Shown: positions 45,301-53,400 of the stretch, in pieces
Numbering within the stretch: the stretch's first letter is position 1
How the letters are laid out: every line of letters begins with the position of its first letter
Position numbers and translations under genes: made by a program
From: Planctomycetaceae bacterium
Lineage (GTDB): Bacteria; Planctomycetota; Planctomycetia; Pirellulales; Thermoguttaceae
Assembly (NCBI GenBank): GCA_012719125.1
Contig: JAAYAY010000057.1
Location: 1-64,000 of the forward strand
Length of the DNA stretch: 64,000 nt
Direction of reading: 5' to 3'
Notes under the pieces: model-generated
Databases searched by the model: none
Seen by the model: only the letters and a program-made list of their open reading frames with translations
Told to the model about the DNA's origin: nothing

Positions 45301-46321
45301 GCAAGTAGGCCGCATCGCCTTGAACGGTCATCCGGTAGCCGTCGAACCAACCGTACCCAACGTCTCCCGTCGCTTGATCGATGGCCAGCAAGTGGTGGGC
45401 CCCGACGGCGACGATCTGCCCGTCGGCCAGGAACGCCTCGGTTCCGCCGACCACTCCGCCGGCCGTCGTTCTCCAGGCGGCACGAGCCTTGAACAGGAGC
45501 GAGCCGTCGTTGCGGTCGAAGGCGACCGGCAGGACCCGGCCGGAAGGCACGAACAACCGCTCTCCCTCCAACAGCAGGTACCCCTGGGGCGAAAGATCGT
45601 CGCGCCCCGCGTTCGCCTGGCTGATGTCGTCTCGCAGCCAGAGCACGTCGCCCGTCCCGGCATCGACGGCAGCCAGGTAAACCGTCTCGTACGGAAAGAT
45701 CCCCGCACCGAAATAGGCGATTCCGCCGTCCACGACCACGCCCGTCCGAACCGGCCGGCGGGAGATCATTACGCCCCGAGCGATGAGCCATTCGTCCAAC
45801 GGCGCGATGTGCTGCTTCCAGACCAGACCGCCGTCGTCCGCATTCAGGCAATAGGCGAAGCCGTCGTCTGAGCCGAAATAGACTCTGCCGTCGGCTACCG
45901 TCGGCGCCAGCCGGATCGGTCCGCCGGTGAAGAACGTCCACAGCAACTCGCCGGTCTGCGCATGGCGGCAATGAAGCTGATGATCCGACGCGCCGAAATA
46001 GACCCGATCTCCCACAACCGCCACGTGGAAGGCGTCGTCGTAGCGGACGCGATCCCGCACGATCTTGCCTTCCAGGATCCGGCCGGCCGGGTCGGCCCAG
46101 GCCTTCTGGGGCGGCGCCGGTGGAACGTAGGTCCACGCCCGATTGAGCGGCAACCGGAGTTCACCCGGTGACGAACCGGCGCGGCTGTAATCGTGCATGT
46201 ACGTCGGCCAGTCGGAAACCTCTGCATCGACGGCAGAGGCGGCAAACGGCGTTGCCCCCACAAGGAGCGCCACTACCCAAGCCCCCAAAAGAAGGTGAGA
46301 TGCTGGTTTACGACGGATCAT
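42347..46321 (-). CDS. PQQ-like beta-propeller / methyltransferase-like / malectin-like fusion protein
   Basis: Protein of 1324 aa with a signal peptide (about residues 1-30). Residues 35-350 form a PQQ-like beta-propeller (repeats ending GxLLWxF, DGRVYFGSDDG); a charged coiled coil follows at about 350-400 and more propeller blades to 480. Residues about 500-665 are a Rossmann methyltransferase-like domain: YCLIVGGEQGRLAYELA (glycine-rich motif I), YCVEPDEAKVADARKAL (acidic motif II) and ANLVVSDTHLLTG. A second propeller occupies about 670-1180 and a malectin-like domain about 1190-1324 (YTVRLHFADLEEKEAGGRVFDVKLQG). Outside the cytoplasm SAM is not available, so the methyltransferase domain may only bind ligand. 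The ATG at 46321 begins the signal peptide. Confidence 0.85.
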   Translation of the reverse strand: MIRRKPASHLLLGAWVVALLVGATPFAASAVDAEVSDWPTYMHDYSRAGSSPGELRLPLNRAWTYVPPAPPQKAWADPAGRILEGKIVRDRVRYDDAFHVAVVGDRVYFGASDHQLHCRHAQTGELLWTFFTGGPIRLAPTVADGRVYFGSDDGFAYCLNADDGGLVWKQHIAPLDEWLIARGVMISRRPVRTGVVVDGGIAYFGAGIFPYETVYLAAVDAGTGDVLWLRDDISQANAGRDDLSPQGYLLLEGERLFVPSGRVLPVAFDRNDGSLLFKARAAWRTTAGGVVGGTEAFLADGQIVAVGAHHLLAIDQATGDVGYGWFDGYRMTVQGDAAYLLNGKAAIRLDRARYAEASRSRQKKSLEAYTLNRKRSGASEKAAANYLARIQELKKEIEASRGTGIVWQTPTTAESALIVTDGLLIAGGDREVLAFDTKSGERVWQAEVDGEARGLAAAARNLYVSTTSGKIACFQPGDVEKAKVYASAETDRPYPEDELTALYRNAADEILRTSGARRGYCLIVGGEQGRLAYELAKASELKIYCVEPDEAKVADARKALSKAGLYGHRVTVHHGDPSVTHYSNYFANLVVSDTHLLTGRFPADPQKIARHVKPLGGMVCLTRPQGSPAAAVSADAFRETLAEMDLRENGVIRAEGNTALLTRGGLPGAGSWSHQYGDAGNTGCSDDLRVGGDLGVLWYGDPGEDKMVNRHDGAVAPVAAGGRLFVQGDDTLMAYDAYNGEFLWERPNPDALRVGVFKNRAPGNLAAGDESVFMMMRDKCYEFDAATGNVKAAHELPESKRGSGTHQWGFVAYQNGMLYGTATIVKPLDAALRRRGMVPEDLTDVIFAIDAGSGRHLWEHQGRNIAHHTIAIGPRRVFYIDSSISKEEREALLREDKSELARLTGKERDEAEARLKRLDVRTAVAIDAGTGEKVWSQPVDVTDCSDLGIGGGALTLMYKNDVLILGGANANGHYWQQFIDGEFKRRRLVALSAADGYKLWARDANYKGRPLVVGEQVIAEPWAYDLHTGEQRMQAHPITGRQVPWSLMRTGHHCGIMTAAPNMLLFRSGDTGFYDLQADGGTRHFAGHRLGCWINGVPANGLVLIPEASTGCVCLYAILTTVVLEPREPRDPWAISSSIGPTIPVESLKLNLGAPGDRRDARGDLWLTNPRPKPYRETSLDIQLDVETTFLDGGEFTAVNSQSNPVAGTDVGWIYTSWARGLSECRIPLLGKGDAPADYTVRLHFADLEEKEAGGRVFDVKLQGETVLKDFDIVAAAGGPAKAVVREFPAIRVRDALSIQLVGKTERSGKTQMPILNAVEIQRQ

Positions 46322-46648
46322 GGCGAGACCTCGTATTAAACAGGGGGATGGCGGGAGAGCACAGCCGTTCAACCAACACGGTTGGCGTGCCGCTGCAGAC
46401 CGGCCGGCAAGGCAGGCCCATCATGCTCTGGGACGGAGGAAGACGTTATGGTTTGGCAGGTGCTGCTGAGCCAGGGAGGACCTTCTCGATCAAAGATGGC
46501 ACGGTACTGATCGTATCAGAAACGGTGCCGCGGGGCAACTTCTGAACCGCGGAACGCCGGGCCCTCGCGCTTGACAGCACTCTGCCCGGAGGCTAATTTC
46601 GCAAGGAGTAACAGCAGAAGACTTCCCCAACGCAAGAGGAACAGCAGA
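46322..46648. other. divergent intergenic region
   Basis: This gap lies between the divergent PQQ fusion and PHP genes. A plus-strand open frame to 46545 is partly protein-like (TFSIKDGTVLIVSETVPRG) but has no ribosome site and is not called. Promoters must lie here but no clean pair was identified. Confidence 0.35.
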
Positions 46649-48013
46649 ATGACGATACGCATCACGCGTCGAGAAGCGATCAAGGCGATGGCGGTTGGCG
46701 GCGTCGGCCTATTAACGGGGCGCCGCGCACTTGGACAACAGATTGTCGGCGGCTCGAGTTCTGCCAACGGCAGATGGCGCCGCGGCATGTTTCACATGCA
46801 CACCTATTGGTCCGACGGCCACGCCTTTCCGGAACAGGCGATTAGCATCTACAAGGAACTGGGCTACGAGTTCCTGGCGGTGAGCGAGCACAATACGTTC
46901 GCAGACGACCGTCAGCAATGGAGGCCCGTCGAGGAGAAGGAGTCCGGTTGGCCGCCCGTTGTGACACAGCCGATTTTCGACGCCTATAAGGAAGCATTCG
47001 GGGCTGAGGTCGAGACCCGCCAGGAAGACGGAAAGACCCTGGTTCGACTGAAGACCTACGACGAGATGCGGCGGAAGTTCGACGAGCCGGGCAAGTTCCT
47101 GCTGATGCCGGCCGTGGAAATCACGCAGGTCCTGAACGGGATCAACGTGCACTTGAACTACCTGAACCTGCCCGACACCGTTCCGTCGGTCAAAGGCGGC
47201 CCGCTGAGCAAGAAGATCACCGATCCCGACCTGAGCGTGAGTTCGCTCATCCGCCAGAACGCCGAAGAGGTCGCGGCCATGGCCGCCCGGATGCAGCGTT
47301 CGACCCTTCTGATGCTGAACCATCCGCAATGGGTCTACTGGGACATCCAGCCCCAGCACCTGATCGACAACCCCGAAGTCCGCTTCTTCGAGGTTGCTAA
47401 CGGCGGCTCGGCCTTCGCCCCGCACCCGGACGCACTCCGTGTGACCCTCGATTCGTTCTGGGACGCCGTCAACGCCTTCCGCTGCCTGAACGGCGCACCG
47501 CTGATCTACGGCGTCGGGTCGGACGATACGCATTACTACTTCAACCGCACGCCCGAGCAGCGTCTGGCCGACGCCTGGGTCATGGTCCGCAGCGAGTCGC
47601 TCGCGCCGGACGCACTTCTGGCCGCCATGGACGCCGGCGACTTCTACGCCACCACCGGCGTGTTTCTCGACGACGTGGCGTTCGACACCTCGGCCAAGAC
47701 CCTCCGCGTGAAGGTGAAGGCGGAGCCGGACGTGGCGTACCGCATCCGCTTCATCACCACGAAGCGGGGATTCGACCAGACGGTCCGCACCGTCGACAGT
47801 CCGGCCGAGAAAGGCCGCGGCGCCCGGCAGATTCCGGTTTACTCCGCCGACGTCGGCAAGACGGTCAAACTGGTTGACGGCACCGAAGGCTCGTACCGGA
47901 TGGCGCCCGACGATCTCTATGTCCGCGCCAAGATCGAATCGAGCGTCCCCAGCGGCTACGAGCGGCACTTCCATCCCGACGTGCAGGTGGCCTGGACGCA
48001 GCCCTATGCATGA
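46649..48013 (+). CDS. Tat-exported PHP-domain phosphoesterase-like protein
   Basis: Protein of 454 aa with a Tat signal (TRREAIKAMAVGGVGLL). The polymerase and histidinol phosphatase (PHP) metal ligands are visible: HMHTYWSDGH near residue 50, LAVSEHN, LMPAVEIT, LMLNHPQ and YGVGSDDTHYY. This is the full set for a trinuclear metal phosphoesterase. The C-terminal 100 residues form a beta-rich extension. Exported PHP proteins are common in planctomycetes; substrate unknown. AAGAGGA lies about ten nt before the ATG at 46649. Its 3' end overlaps the convergent small gene by 10 nt. Confidence 0.85.
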   Translation: MTIRITRREAIKAMAVGGVGLLTGRRALGQQIVGGSSSANGRWRRGMFHMHTYWSDGHAFPEQAISIYKELGYEFLAVSEHNTFADDRQQWRPVEEKESGWPPVVTQPIFDAYKEAFGAEVETRQEDGKTLVRLKTYDEMRRKFDEPGKFLLMPAVEITQVLNGINVHLNYLNLPDTVPSVKGGPLSKKITDPDLSVSSLIRQNAEEVAAMAARMQRSTLLMLNHPQWVYWDIQPQHLIDNPEVRFFEVANGGSAFAPHPDALRVTLDSFWDAVNAFRCLNGAPLIYGVGSDDTHYYFNRTPEQRLADAWVMVRSESLAPDALLAAMDAGDFYATTGVFLDDVAFDTSAKTLRVKVKAEPDVAYRIRFITTKRGFDQTVRTVDSPAEKGRGARQIPVYSADVGKTVKLVDGTEGSYRMAPDDLYVRAKIESSVPSGYERHFHPDVQVAWTQPYA

Positions 48014-48297
48014 CGGGGCGTCTCGTGTTCGCTCTCTCGCTCGAAATAGAAATATGGGAACAGGCGAACACCGTTCTTCTCAAGACTGCCCGCTATCGTT
48101 CGCTTGATTTCGTGAATAGGCGCTCGCTCGATTTGAGTGTCCGTCGTCGCATCGTCTAATACGACAAAGACCTCCAGCGATTCCTCGTTACTGGAATCTT
48201 CGTACCAGTCCCAGGCAATCTTGACGATGCGCGGAATAGGGGGGAGGTTGAGTGAATCCAAGCTCAGGGCGTTATCAATGCTTTGCGTGTCGACCAC
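48004..48297 (-). CDS. small hypothetical protein
   Basis: Protein of 97 aa, conserved-looking: RIVKIAWDWYEDSSNEESLEVFVVLDD in the middle and GVRLFPYFYFERE near the end. Small proteins of this look, often found beside HEPN or nucleotidyltransferase genes, come to mind, but no such partner is present and the link is unproven. I choose GTG at 48297 because AAAGGA lies nine nt upstream; the longer frame to 48378 starts with TTG and runs through the promoter. The last 10 nt overlap the PHP gene on the other strand. Confidence 0.55.
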   Translation of the reverse strand: MVDTQSIDNALSLDSLNLPPIPRIVKIAWDWYEDSSNEESLEVFVVLDDATTDTQIERAPIHEIKRTIAGSLEKNGVRLFPYFYFERESEHETPRHA

Positions 48298-48350
48298 GAT
48301 TCTCGATCCTTTCAAGAGGCATTCGGACTCACGACTTGACCGACAACAGT

Positions 48351-48378
48351 ATTCTACCGCGAAATCGGGATGATCCAA
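48351..48378 (-). promoter_or_regulatory. possible promoter of the small hypothetical gene
   Basis: On the minus strand TTGGAT (48373-48378) and TAGAAT (48351-48356) are 16 nt apart. Transcription would start about 40 nt before the chosen GTG start, which supports that start over the upstream TTG. Confidence 0.45.
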
Positions 48379-48464
48379 GCCTTCCGGTCAATACTGCGAG
48401 GGCGGGAAGAACCGCGACTACGCAAAACGTAGGGTCATTCTTGCCTCCGACCATTTCCGCGCAC

Positions 48465-49760
48465 CTATTTGCCACGGGAAATCTCGTACACATACAACCA
48501 ATCGCTGTGCCGCAGATACAACCTTCCCCCGCAAATCACCGGATGGGCCCAGGTCGGGCCCTCCGGGCCGCGCGGCAGTTCGAACTGGCTGACAACCTCG
48601 AACTTCTCCGGCCTGGCCGGCACCAGGGCCACGGTGCGATCGTCGCCCAGGAGGTAGAGCATGCCGTCGGCGTAGCTGGGGGCCGCCGACTTCTTGCCCG
48701 GACCGGTTGAGTCGTAGGTGATCTCGCCGGTCCGCCAATCGACGCAGGCCCAATGCCGACGCTTGTGATTGCCGTCGGCCAGGCCGTAGAGATGCCCGTC
48801 GGCGAGCAGGAAGCCGCCGTGCTCGATGTCGAACTCCGCTGCGTGCCACACCGGCTCGACGGAGCAGTTCCGGCCGTCAACGTTCAGCTTCAGCAACGTC
48901 GTCCCCCGTCCCCAGGTCGTCGAGATGGCCACGTGGCCGTCGCGATAGACGGGCGTGGCGACATTGACGTCGTAAGGGGCGTCTCGTTCATATCGCCAGA
49001 GGAGACGGCCCGTCTCGGCGTCCACGCCGACGGCCGAGGCCGACATGGTGGTGACGAACTGGCGCAAGCCGCCGTAGTCGACCAGGATGCCGGAGGTGTA
49101 GGCCGGCTTGTCGCCAATACCGCGGCAAGTCCAGACAGTCTCGCCCGCATTCTTGTCGAGGGCCGCGATGCCGATGTCTTCACCCCCCGGGCAACAGATG
49201 ACTTTCTGCCCGTCGACGGCGACCGATTCGGCCAGGCCCCACTGGATGTTGCGACCGCCAAATCGCTCGAGGACGTCAACCGACCAGACGGGTGAACCGG
49301 TCTTGGCGTCGAAACATCCCAGGTTCCCAATGCCGCTCAGGTGATAGACCCGTCCGCCGTCAACGGTCGGAGTCCCGCGTCCCCCGGGGAACTGGCCGTC
49401 ATAGGCGGAACCGTTGGCTTGCTGCCAAATCGTTTTCCCATCGAGATCCAGGGCTGTCACCACGGTTCGGTCGTCGATGTCGCCCGCCGTGTAGATCCGT
49501 CCGTCGGCAATCGAGACGGTCGCCCAACCGTGGCCGATACCGTCGGTCTTCCAAAGCAGCCTGGGCCCTTCTTCAGGCCATTTCTTGAGCAGACCGGTTT
49601 CCTTCGAGATGTTGTCGCGTCGGGGACCGTGGAATTGAGGCCAGTCTTCGACGGGAGATTGGGCCGCCGCCCATGGAACCGAGCCGAGGATCAGGAGCAG
49701 CGAGAAAACAAGGGTCGATAGGCCCAGAGGCCGCAACACATGATAGGGGATGCTTGCCAT
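48465..49760 (-). CDS. PQQ-like beta-propeller secreted protein
   Basis: Protein of 431 aa with a signal peptide (ending near WAAAQS). The mature part begins DWPQFHGPRRDNISKETGLLKKWP, the standard opening of planctomycete PQQ_2 propellers, followed by about seven to eight blades such as GRIYTAGDIDDRTVVTALDLDGKTIW, GRVYHLSGIGNLGCFDAKTGSPVW and GMLYLLGDDRTVALV. These propellers usually serve as scaffolds or oligosaccharide- or peptide-binding modules, not as PQQ enzymes. The ATG at 49760 begins the signal peptide. It is divergent from the URO-D/amidohydrolase cassette. Confidence 0.88.
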   Translation of the reverse strand: MASIPYHVLRPLGLSTLVFSLLLILGSVPWAAAQSPVEDWPQFHGPRRDNISKETGLLKKWPEEGPRLLWKTDGIGHGWATVSIADGRIYTAGDIDDRTVVTALDLDGKTIWQQANGSAYDGQFPGGRGTPTVDGGRVYHLSGIGNLGCFDAKTGSPVWSVDVLERFGGRNIQWGLAESVAVDGQKVICCPGGEDIGIAALDKNAGETVWTCRGIGDKPAYTSGILVDYGGLRQFVTTMSASAVGVDAETGRLLWRYERDAPYDVNVATPVYRDGHVAISTTWGRGTTLLKLNVDGRNCSVEPVWHAAEFDIEHGGFLLADGHLYGLADGNHKRRHWACVDWRTGEITYDSTGPGKKSAAPSYADGMLYLLGDDRTVALVPARPEKFEVVSQFELPRGPEGPTWAHPVICGGRLYLRHSDWLYVYEISRGK

Positions 49761-49970
49761 GGCTCGATCCGTGCAAACGGGTAAGCGGACGATTGGAGCA
49801 AAACGGGAGTTCTGATTGGCTTCCGAATTGTCGCATCCCGGCCGGGCGTTTTCCACGGGGAGGCTCGGCTGCTTGCTTTGGCCGGCGGTTTTCGCATAGG
49901 ATCTGGCGGTGGGACACTGTTGCCCAGTCCTGCAATTGCCGCCAGTTGATCCTTGTTGCTGGAAACTGCC

Positions 49971-50969
49971 ATGACGAAGCGTGAAGTCATCCGCATGGTT
50001 CTGGACGGCGAACGCCCGCCTTACGTGCCCTGGTCCATGGGCTTGACCCTGGAGGCCAAGGCGAAGTTGCGTGAACACTACGGCTGCGACGACATCGAAG
50101 TCCCCCTGGATAACCACCTGGTGAAGCTCGGCCAAGACATCGGGTTCTTCGATACTTTGGGCGACGACCGCTATCGCGACGTGTTCGGCGTCACCTGGGA
50201 CCGCACGATCGACAAGGATATCGGCAACGTCGAAGGTCAGGTGCTCTCTCGTCCGACTCTTGACGGATACGAGTTCCCCAACCCGGTCGCCGAACGGTTT
50301 TTCAAGGATATGGAGGAACGCATCGATCGCTTTCCCGACCGGTTCCGCGTGTTCCAGATCGGCTTCTCGCTCTACGAGCGGGCCTGGACCCTTCGCGGCA
50401 TGGAGGCCCTGATGATGGACTTCCTGGAACATCCCGTCTTCATGCACGAATTGCTCGCGGCAATTGCCGATTACAACATCGCCCAGGCTCGAAAAGCGAT
50501 GGAGTACGACATCGACGCGGTCTATTTCGGCGACGACTGGGGGCAACAGCACGGCCTGCAGATGGGGCCCCGGCTGTGGCGCGAGTTCATCTACCCGCAA
50601 ATCAAGCGGATGTACGGCGCCGTTCGCGAGGCGGGTAAATACGTCATGATCCATTCCTGCGGCGACGTGGACGAACTGTTCGACGACCTGATCGCCGCCG
50701 GGCTGAACTGCTTCAACCCGTTTCAGCCCGAAGTGATGGACGTGGAACGGCTGCTCGCGCAATACCGCGGCCGGCTGGCCTTCCACGGCGGCATCTCCAC
50801 GCAGAGGACGCTCCCTTTCGGCACGGTCGACGACGTCCGAGCTGAGACCAGGCGGATGATGGCACGCGGAGCGGAGGGAGGATATATTCTAGCGCCGGCC
50901 CATGACGTTGAAGGGGATGTGCCGCTGGAGAACATGCTGGCTATGATCGAGGAGGTGCAAGGACAGTGA
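49971..50969 (+). CDS. URO-D-family protein, first gene of amidohydrolase cassette
   Basis: Protein of 332 aa with the URO-D/corrinoid-methyltransferase TIM-barrel: TKREVIRMVLDGERPPYVPWSM opens the fold as in MtbA-like proteins, YDIDAVYFGDDWGQQHGLQMGPRLWREFIYP lies in the centre, and GKYVMIHSCGDVDELFDDLIAAGLNCFNPFQPE follows, with His and Cys placed as in zinc-dependent methyltransferases. The HemE motif RQAGR is absent. So a methyl transfer or related reaction is more likely than heme synthesis. Its TGA overlaps the GTG start of the next gene by 4 nt, tying it to the exported amidohydrolase. Substrate unknown. Confidence 0.85.
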   Translation: MTKREVIRMVLDGERPPYVPWSMGLTLEAKAKLREHYGCDDIEVPLDNHLVKLGQDIGFFDTLGDDRYRDVFGVTWDRTIDKDIGNVEGQVLSRPTLDGYEFPNPVAERFFKDMEERIDRFPDRFRVFQIGFSLYERAWTLRGMEALMMDFLEHPVFMHELLAAIADYNIAQARKAMEYDIDAVYFGDDWGQQHGLQMGPRLWREFIYPQIKRMYGAVREAGKYVMIHSCGDVDELFDDLIAAGLNCFNPFQPEVMDVERLLAQYRGRLAFHGGISTQRTLPFGTVDDVRAETRRMMARGAEGGYILAPAHDVEGDVPLENMLAMIEEVQGQ

Positions 50970-51880
50970 ACGAATCCGTAACGCGACGCAAGTTTCTGGA
51001 AGTATCAGCCGCCGGAGCGGCCCTGGCTAGTTCGCACCTTGGTTTCCCGCAACCGTCGGGTCAGGCCGCAGAGGCTGAGGCGAAACCGGCCGATGACAAG
51101 GCGGAGAAGATGTTTGGGGCGGTCATCGATTGCCACGCCCACCTGGCCTATCCGGGCGCTGCCGACTCCGACGAGAAGGACCGCAAACTGATCGAAGCGG
51201 CCGACAAGCTCGGCATCGACCAGCTCTGCTGTTCCACTCTCACTCCCAAGCGGCCAGCAACGGCCGAAGGGTTCCAGACCTGCAACGCGAAGGTGGCCGA
51301 ATCGATGAAGCGATTCGCCGGCCGCGTGTTGGGGTACTGCTACGTGAACCCGGGCTGCGGCGCCGAGGCCCTCGACGAGGTTCGCCGTTGTATCGAGGAC
51401 CGCGGGTTCATGGGCGTCAAGCTCTATAACGAGTATCGATGTACCGAACCCGTCGTGTTCCCCCTGGTCGAGTTGGCGATCGAGTTGCGGGTGCCGATCC
51501 TGCACCATGCCGGACACGCACACCACCCGCTGCCCGGCCAGCCGAACATTTCCGACGGCGGACACCTGGCCGAGTTGGGCAAGCGATATCCTGAAGCGAG
51601 ACTCATCTGCGCCCATGTCGGGGGCGGCGGCGACTGGGAATGGACCATCAAGGCCTTGCGGCATGCCGACAACGTGTTTCTCGACACGAGCGGGAGCGTC
51701 GTCGACGAAGGGATTGTAGAAATGGCGGCCGAAGAGCTGGGCGTCGACCGGCTGCTGTTCGGCTGCGATATGTCGATGACCGCCGGCGTGGGCAAGATCC
51801 GTGGTGCACGGCTCGGTGCCGAGGCAAAGCGGAAGATCTTGGGCGAGAATATGCGACAACTCTTGAACATGCGAGGCTGA
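50966..51880 (+). CDS. Tat-exported amidohydrolase family protein
   Basis: Protein of 304 aa starting with GTG at 50966 inside the GTGA overlap with the URO-D-like gene. A Tat signal (TRRKFLEVSAAGAALASS) precedes an amidohydrolase-2 type TIM barrel with all expected metal ligands: HAH in VIDCHAHLAYPG, His in ILHHAGHAHH, His in LICAHVGGGGDW and Asp in LLFGCDMSM. It should be a metal-dependent hydrolase or decarboxylase acting after export. The next gene starts 4 nt after the stop. Confidence 0.88.
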   Translation: MNESVTRRKFLEVSAAGAALASSHLGFPQPSGQAAEAEAKPADDKAEKMFGAVIDCHAHLAYPGAADSDEKDRKLIEAADKLGIDQLCCSTLTPKRPATAEGFQTCNAKVAESMKRFAGRVLGYCYVNPGCGAEALDEVRRCIEDRGFMGVKLYNEYRCTEPVVFPLVELAIELRVPILHHAGHAHHPLPGQPNISDGGHLAELGKRYPEARLICAHVGGGGDWEWTIKALRHADNVFLDTSGSVVDEGIVEMAAEELGVDRLLFGCDMSMTAGVGKIRGARLGAEAKRKILGENMRQLLNMRG

Positions 51881-51883
51881 CCC

Positions 51884-52654
51884 ATGATCATCGACACCAA
51901 TGCCTACCTGGGCCCATTCGCGTTCCGCCAACTTCGCCACAATACGGCCGACGGGTTGCTGCGGCTGATGGACGAGAAACGGATCGACCGGGCCATGGTT
52001 TCCAGTGCCATTGCCGTCACCTACCGCAACCCCCAGGCCGGCAATGAGGAGCTGGCGGCCGCCGTCGAACGCCGTCGCGACCGGCTGATCCCGTTCGCCG
52101 TGATCAACCCGTCCTACGCGGGCTGGCTCGACGACCTGCAGATTTGCCACGAGAAGCTTGGGATGAAGGGGCTGCGGCTCTACCCCAAGTGGCACAACTA
52201 CGCCCTGTCGGACGAGTGCCTGCTGGCCCTGGTCGAAGAGGCCACCAAACGCAAAATGATCGTCTCGATTCCCATCCGCGTGGAAGACTCGCGGCAGCAG
52301 AGTTGGCTGGTCGATATCCCCGACGTTCCCCTGGCGGAAATCGTCGTTCTGGTCAAAGCCTGCCCCGAAACAAAGTTCATCCTCCTGAACGGCATCGGAT
52401 ACACGGGCTCGCCTTTGGGAAAGCCCGCGGGCGGCCTGCCCGCGAACTACTTCCTCGAAATCTCGCGGCTGAGTGCAACCCTCGCCGACGAACTCGGCAC
52501 GCTCCTGGCGGCCGTGGGCCCCGAGCGGCTCGTGTTCGGCAGCGGCATGCCCTTCAAGTACCCCGACCCGGCCCTGCTCAAGCTGGAAGTGCTCGATGCG
52601 CCGGAGGACGTGAAGGAGAAGATTCGGAGCGGGAACGCGGTAGGGATGCTCTGA
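51884..52654 (+). CDS. amidohydrolase-fold protein lacking the metal ligands
   Basis: Protein of 256 aa with the same TIM-barrel fold as its upstream neighbour but without signal peptide. The HxH opening is replaced by IIDTNAYLG, the His after strand six by LNGIGYTG, and the Asp of strand eight by VFGSGMPF. GMKGLRLYPKWHNY and a VDIPDVPLAEIVVLVKACP block keep the family's shape. All usual metal ligands are thus missing, so it is either metal-independent or a regulatory partner of the upstream enzyme. It ends the three-gene cassette. Confidence 0.8.
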   Translation: MIIDTNAYLGPFAFRQLRHNTADGLLRLMDEKRIDRAMVSSAIAVTYRNPQAGNEELAAAVERRRDRLIPFAVINPSYAGWLDDLQICHEKLGMKGLRLYPKWHNYALSDECLLALVEEATKRKMIVSIPIRVEDSRQQSWLVDIPDVPLAEIVVLVKACPETKFILLNGIGYTGSPLGKPAGGLPANYFLEISRLSATLADELGTLLAAVGPERLVFGSGMPFKYPDPALLKLEVLDAPEDVKEKIRSGNAVGML

Positions 52655-52728
52655 GTGCATCCCCGACGCGTCGGAGGATTGGTGTATTCACTGGAATCGC
52701 AATCCTGAGCCGGCGGGCCGGGCTTTGC

Positions 52729-53241
52729 CTACAAGTCGTTTGCGACCACCTCAAGGCCGGTTCTTGTGTCGCCATCAAGAACTCGTTCGATATCGAGCAG
52801 AATCAGCAAGCCGCTTTCCTGTCTCACCAGTCCGGTGAGATAGTCGTGCTTCAGCCCGGCCACGGTGGGCGGCGGCGGTGCGATGTCGTTCTTCGAGATC
52901 CGCAGAACCTCGTCGACGCCGTCGACGATGATTCCGATCGTCCGCGAACCGACTTGCATGACCATGATGCGGCTTTCCGAGTCGCTATTGGTCTCGGCAA
53001 GCCCAAACAGACTTCGCAAGTCGACAACGGGGATCACGGTGCTGCGCAGATTGAAGAGGCCCTTGACATAAGGCGGCGATTGAGGTACGTGCGTGATGTC
53101 GCACATCAGGATGATTTCGCGAACCCTGGTGATTTCGACGCCGAAGGTCTCATCACCCAAATGAAAGCTGACCAGTTGCATCGAGCCAATCGATTCCGAT
53201 CCGGCCTGTTCCTGTATGTGTTCTTGAAAGTCGGTTGCCAT
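52729..53241 (-). CDS. chemotaxis protein CheW
   Basis: Protein of 170 aa with a single CheW/SH3-like domain: QLVSFHLGDETFGVEITRVREII, HVPQSPPYVKGLFNLRSTVIPVVDLRSLFGL (the strongly conserved GxxNLRGxxxPVxDLR core, here with Ser for Gly), RTIGIIVDGVDEVLRI and GLLILLDIERVL. It couples chemoreceptors to the kinase CheA. It lies 159 nt downstream of the chemoreceptor gene on the same strand. No cheA, cheY, cheB or cheR is in the window. Confidence 0.95.
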   Translation of the reverse strand: MATDFQEHIQEQAGSESIGSMQLVSFHLGDETFGVEITRVREIILMCDITHVPQSPPYVKGLFNLRSTVIPVVDLRSLFGLAETNSDSESRIMVMQVGSRTIGIIVDGVDEVLRISKNDIAPPPPTVAGLKHDYLTGLVRQESGLLILLDIERVLDGDTRTGLEVVANDL

Positions 53242-53400
53242 GAGTTCCTCCGCGCGATTCTGAAAGCTGATTCTTCAAGAGAGACCGCCTGGGCCGCCGC
53301 GAGGGGGGCACGGCGGCCCAGGCGCAAGCGAGTGTAGCATGCGGGCAGACCTGGCGGGCGCCGCGTCGGGCAGTTGCGGCGCCCTCGTCGTCTGCAAGGG

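Noticed and set aside
46348-46545. 66-codon plus-strand frame upstream of the PHP gene
   Set aside because: Partly protein-like ending but no ribosome site at the proper distance; kept only as a note.
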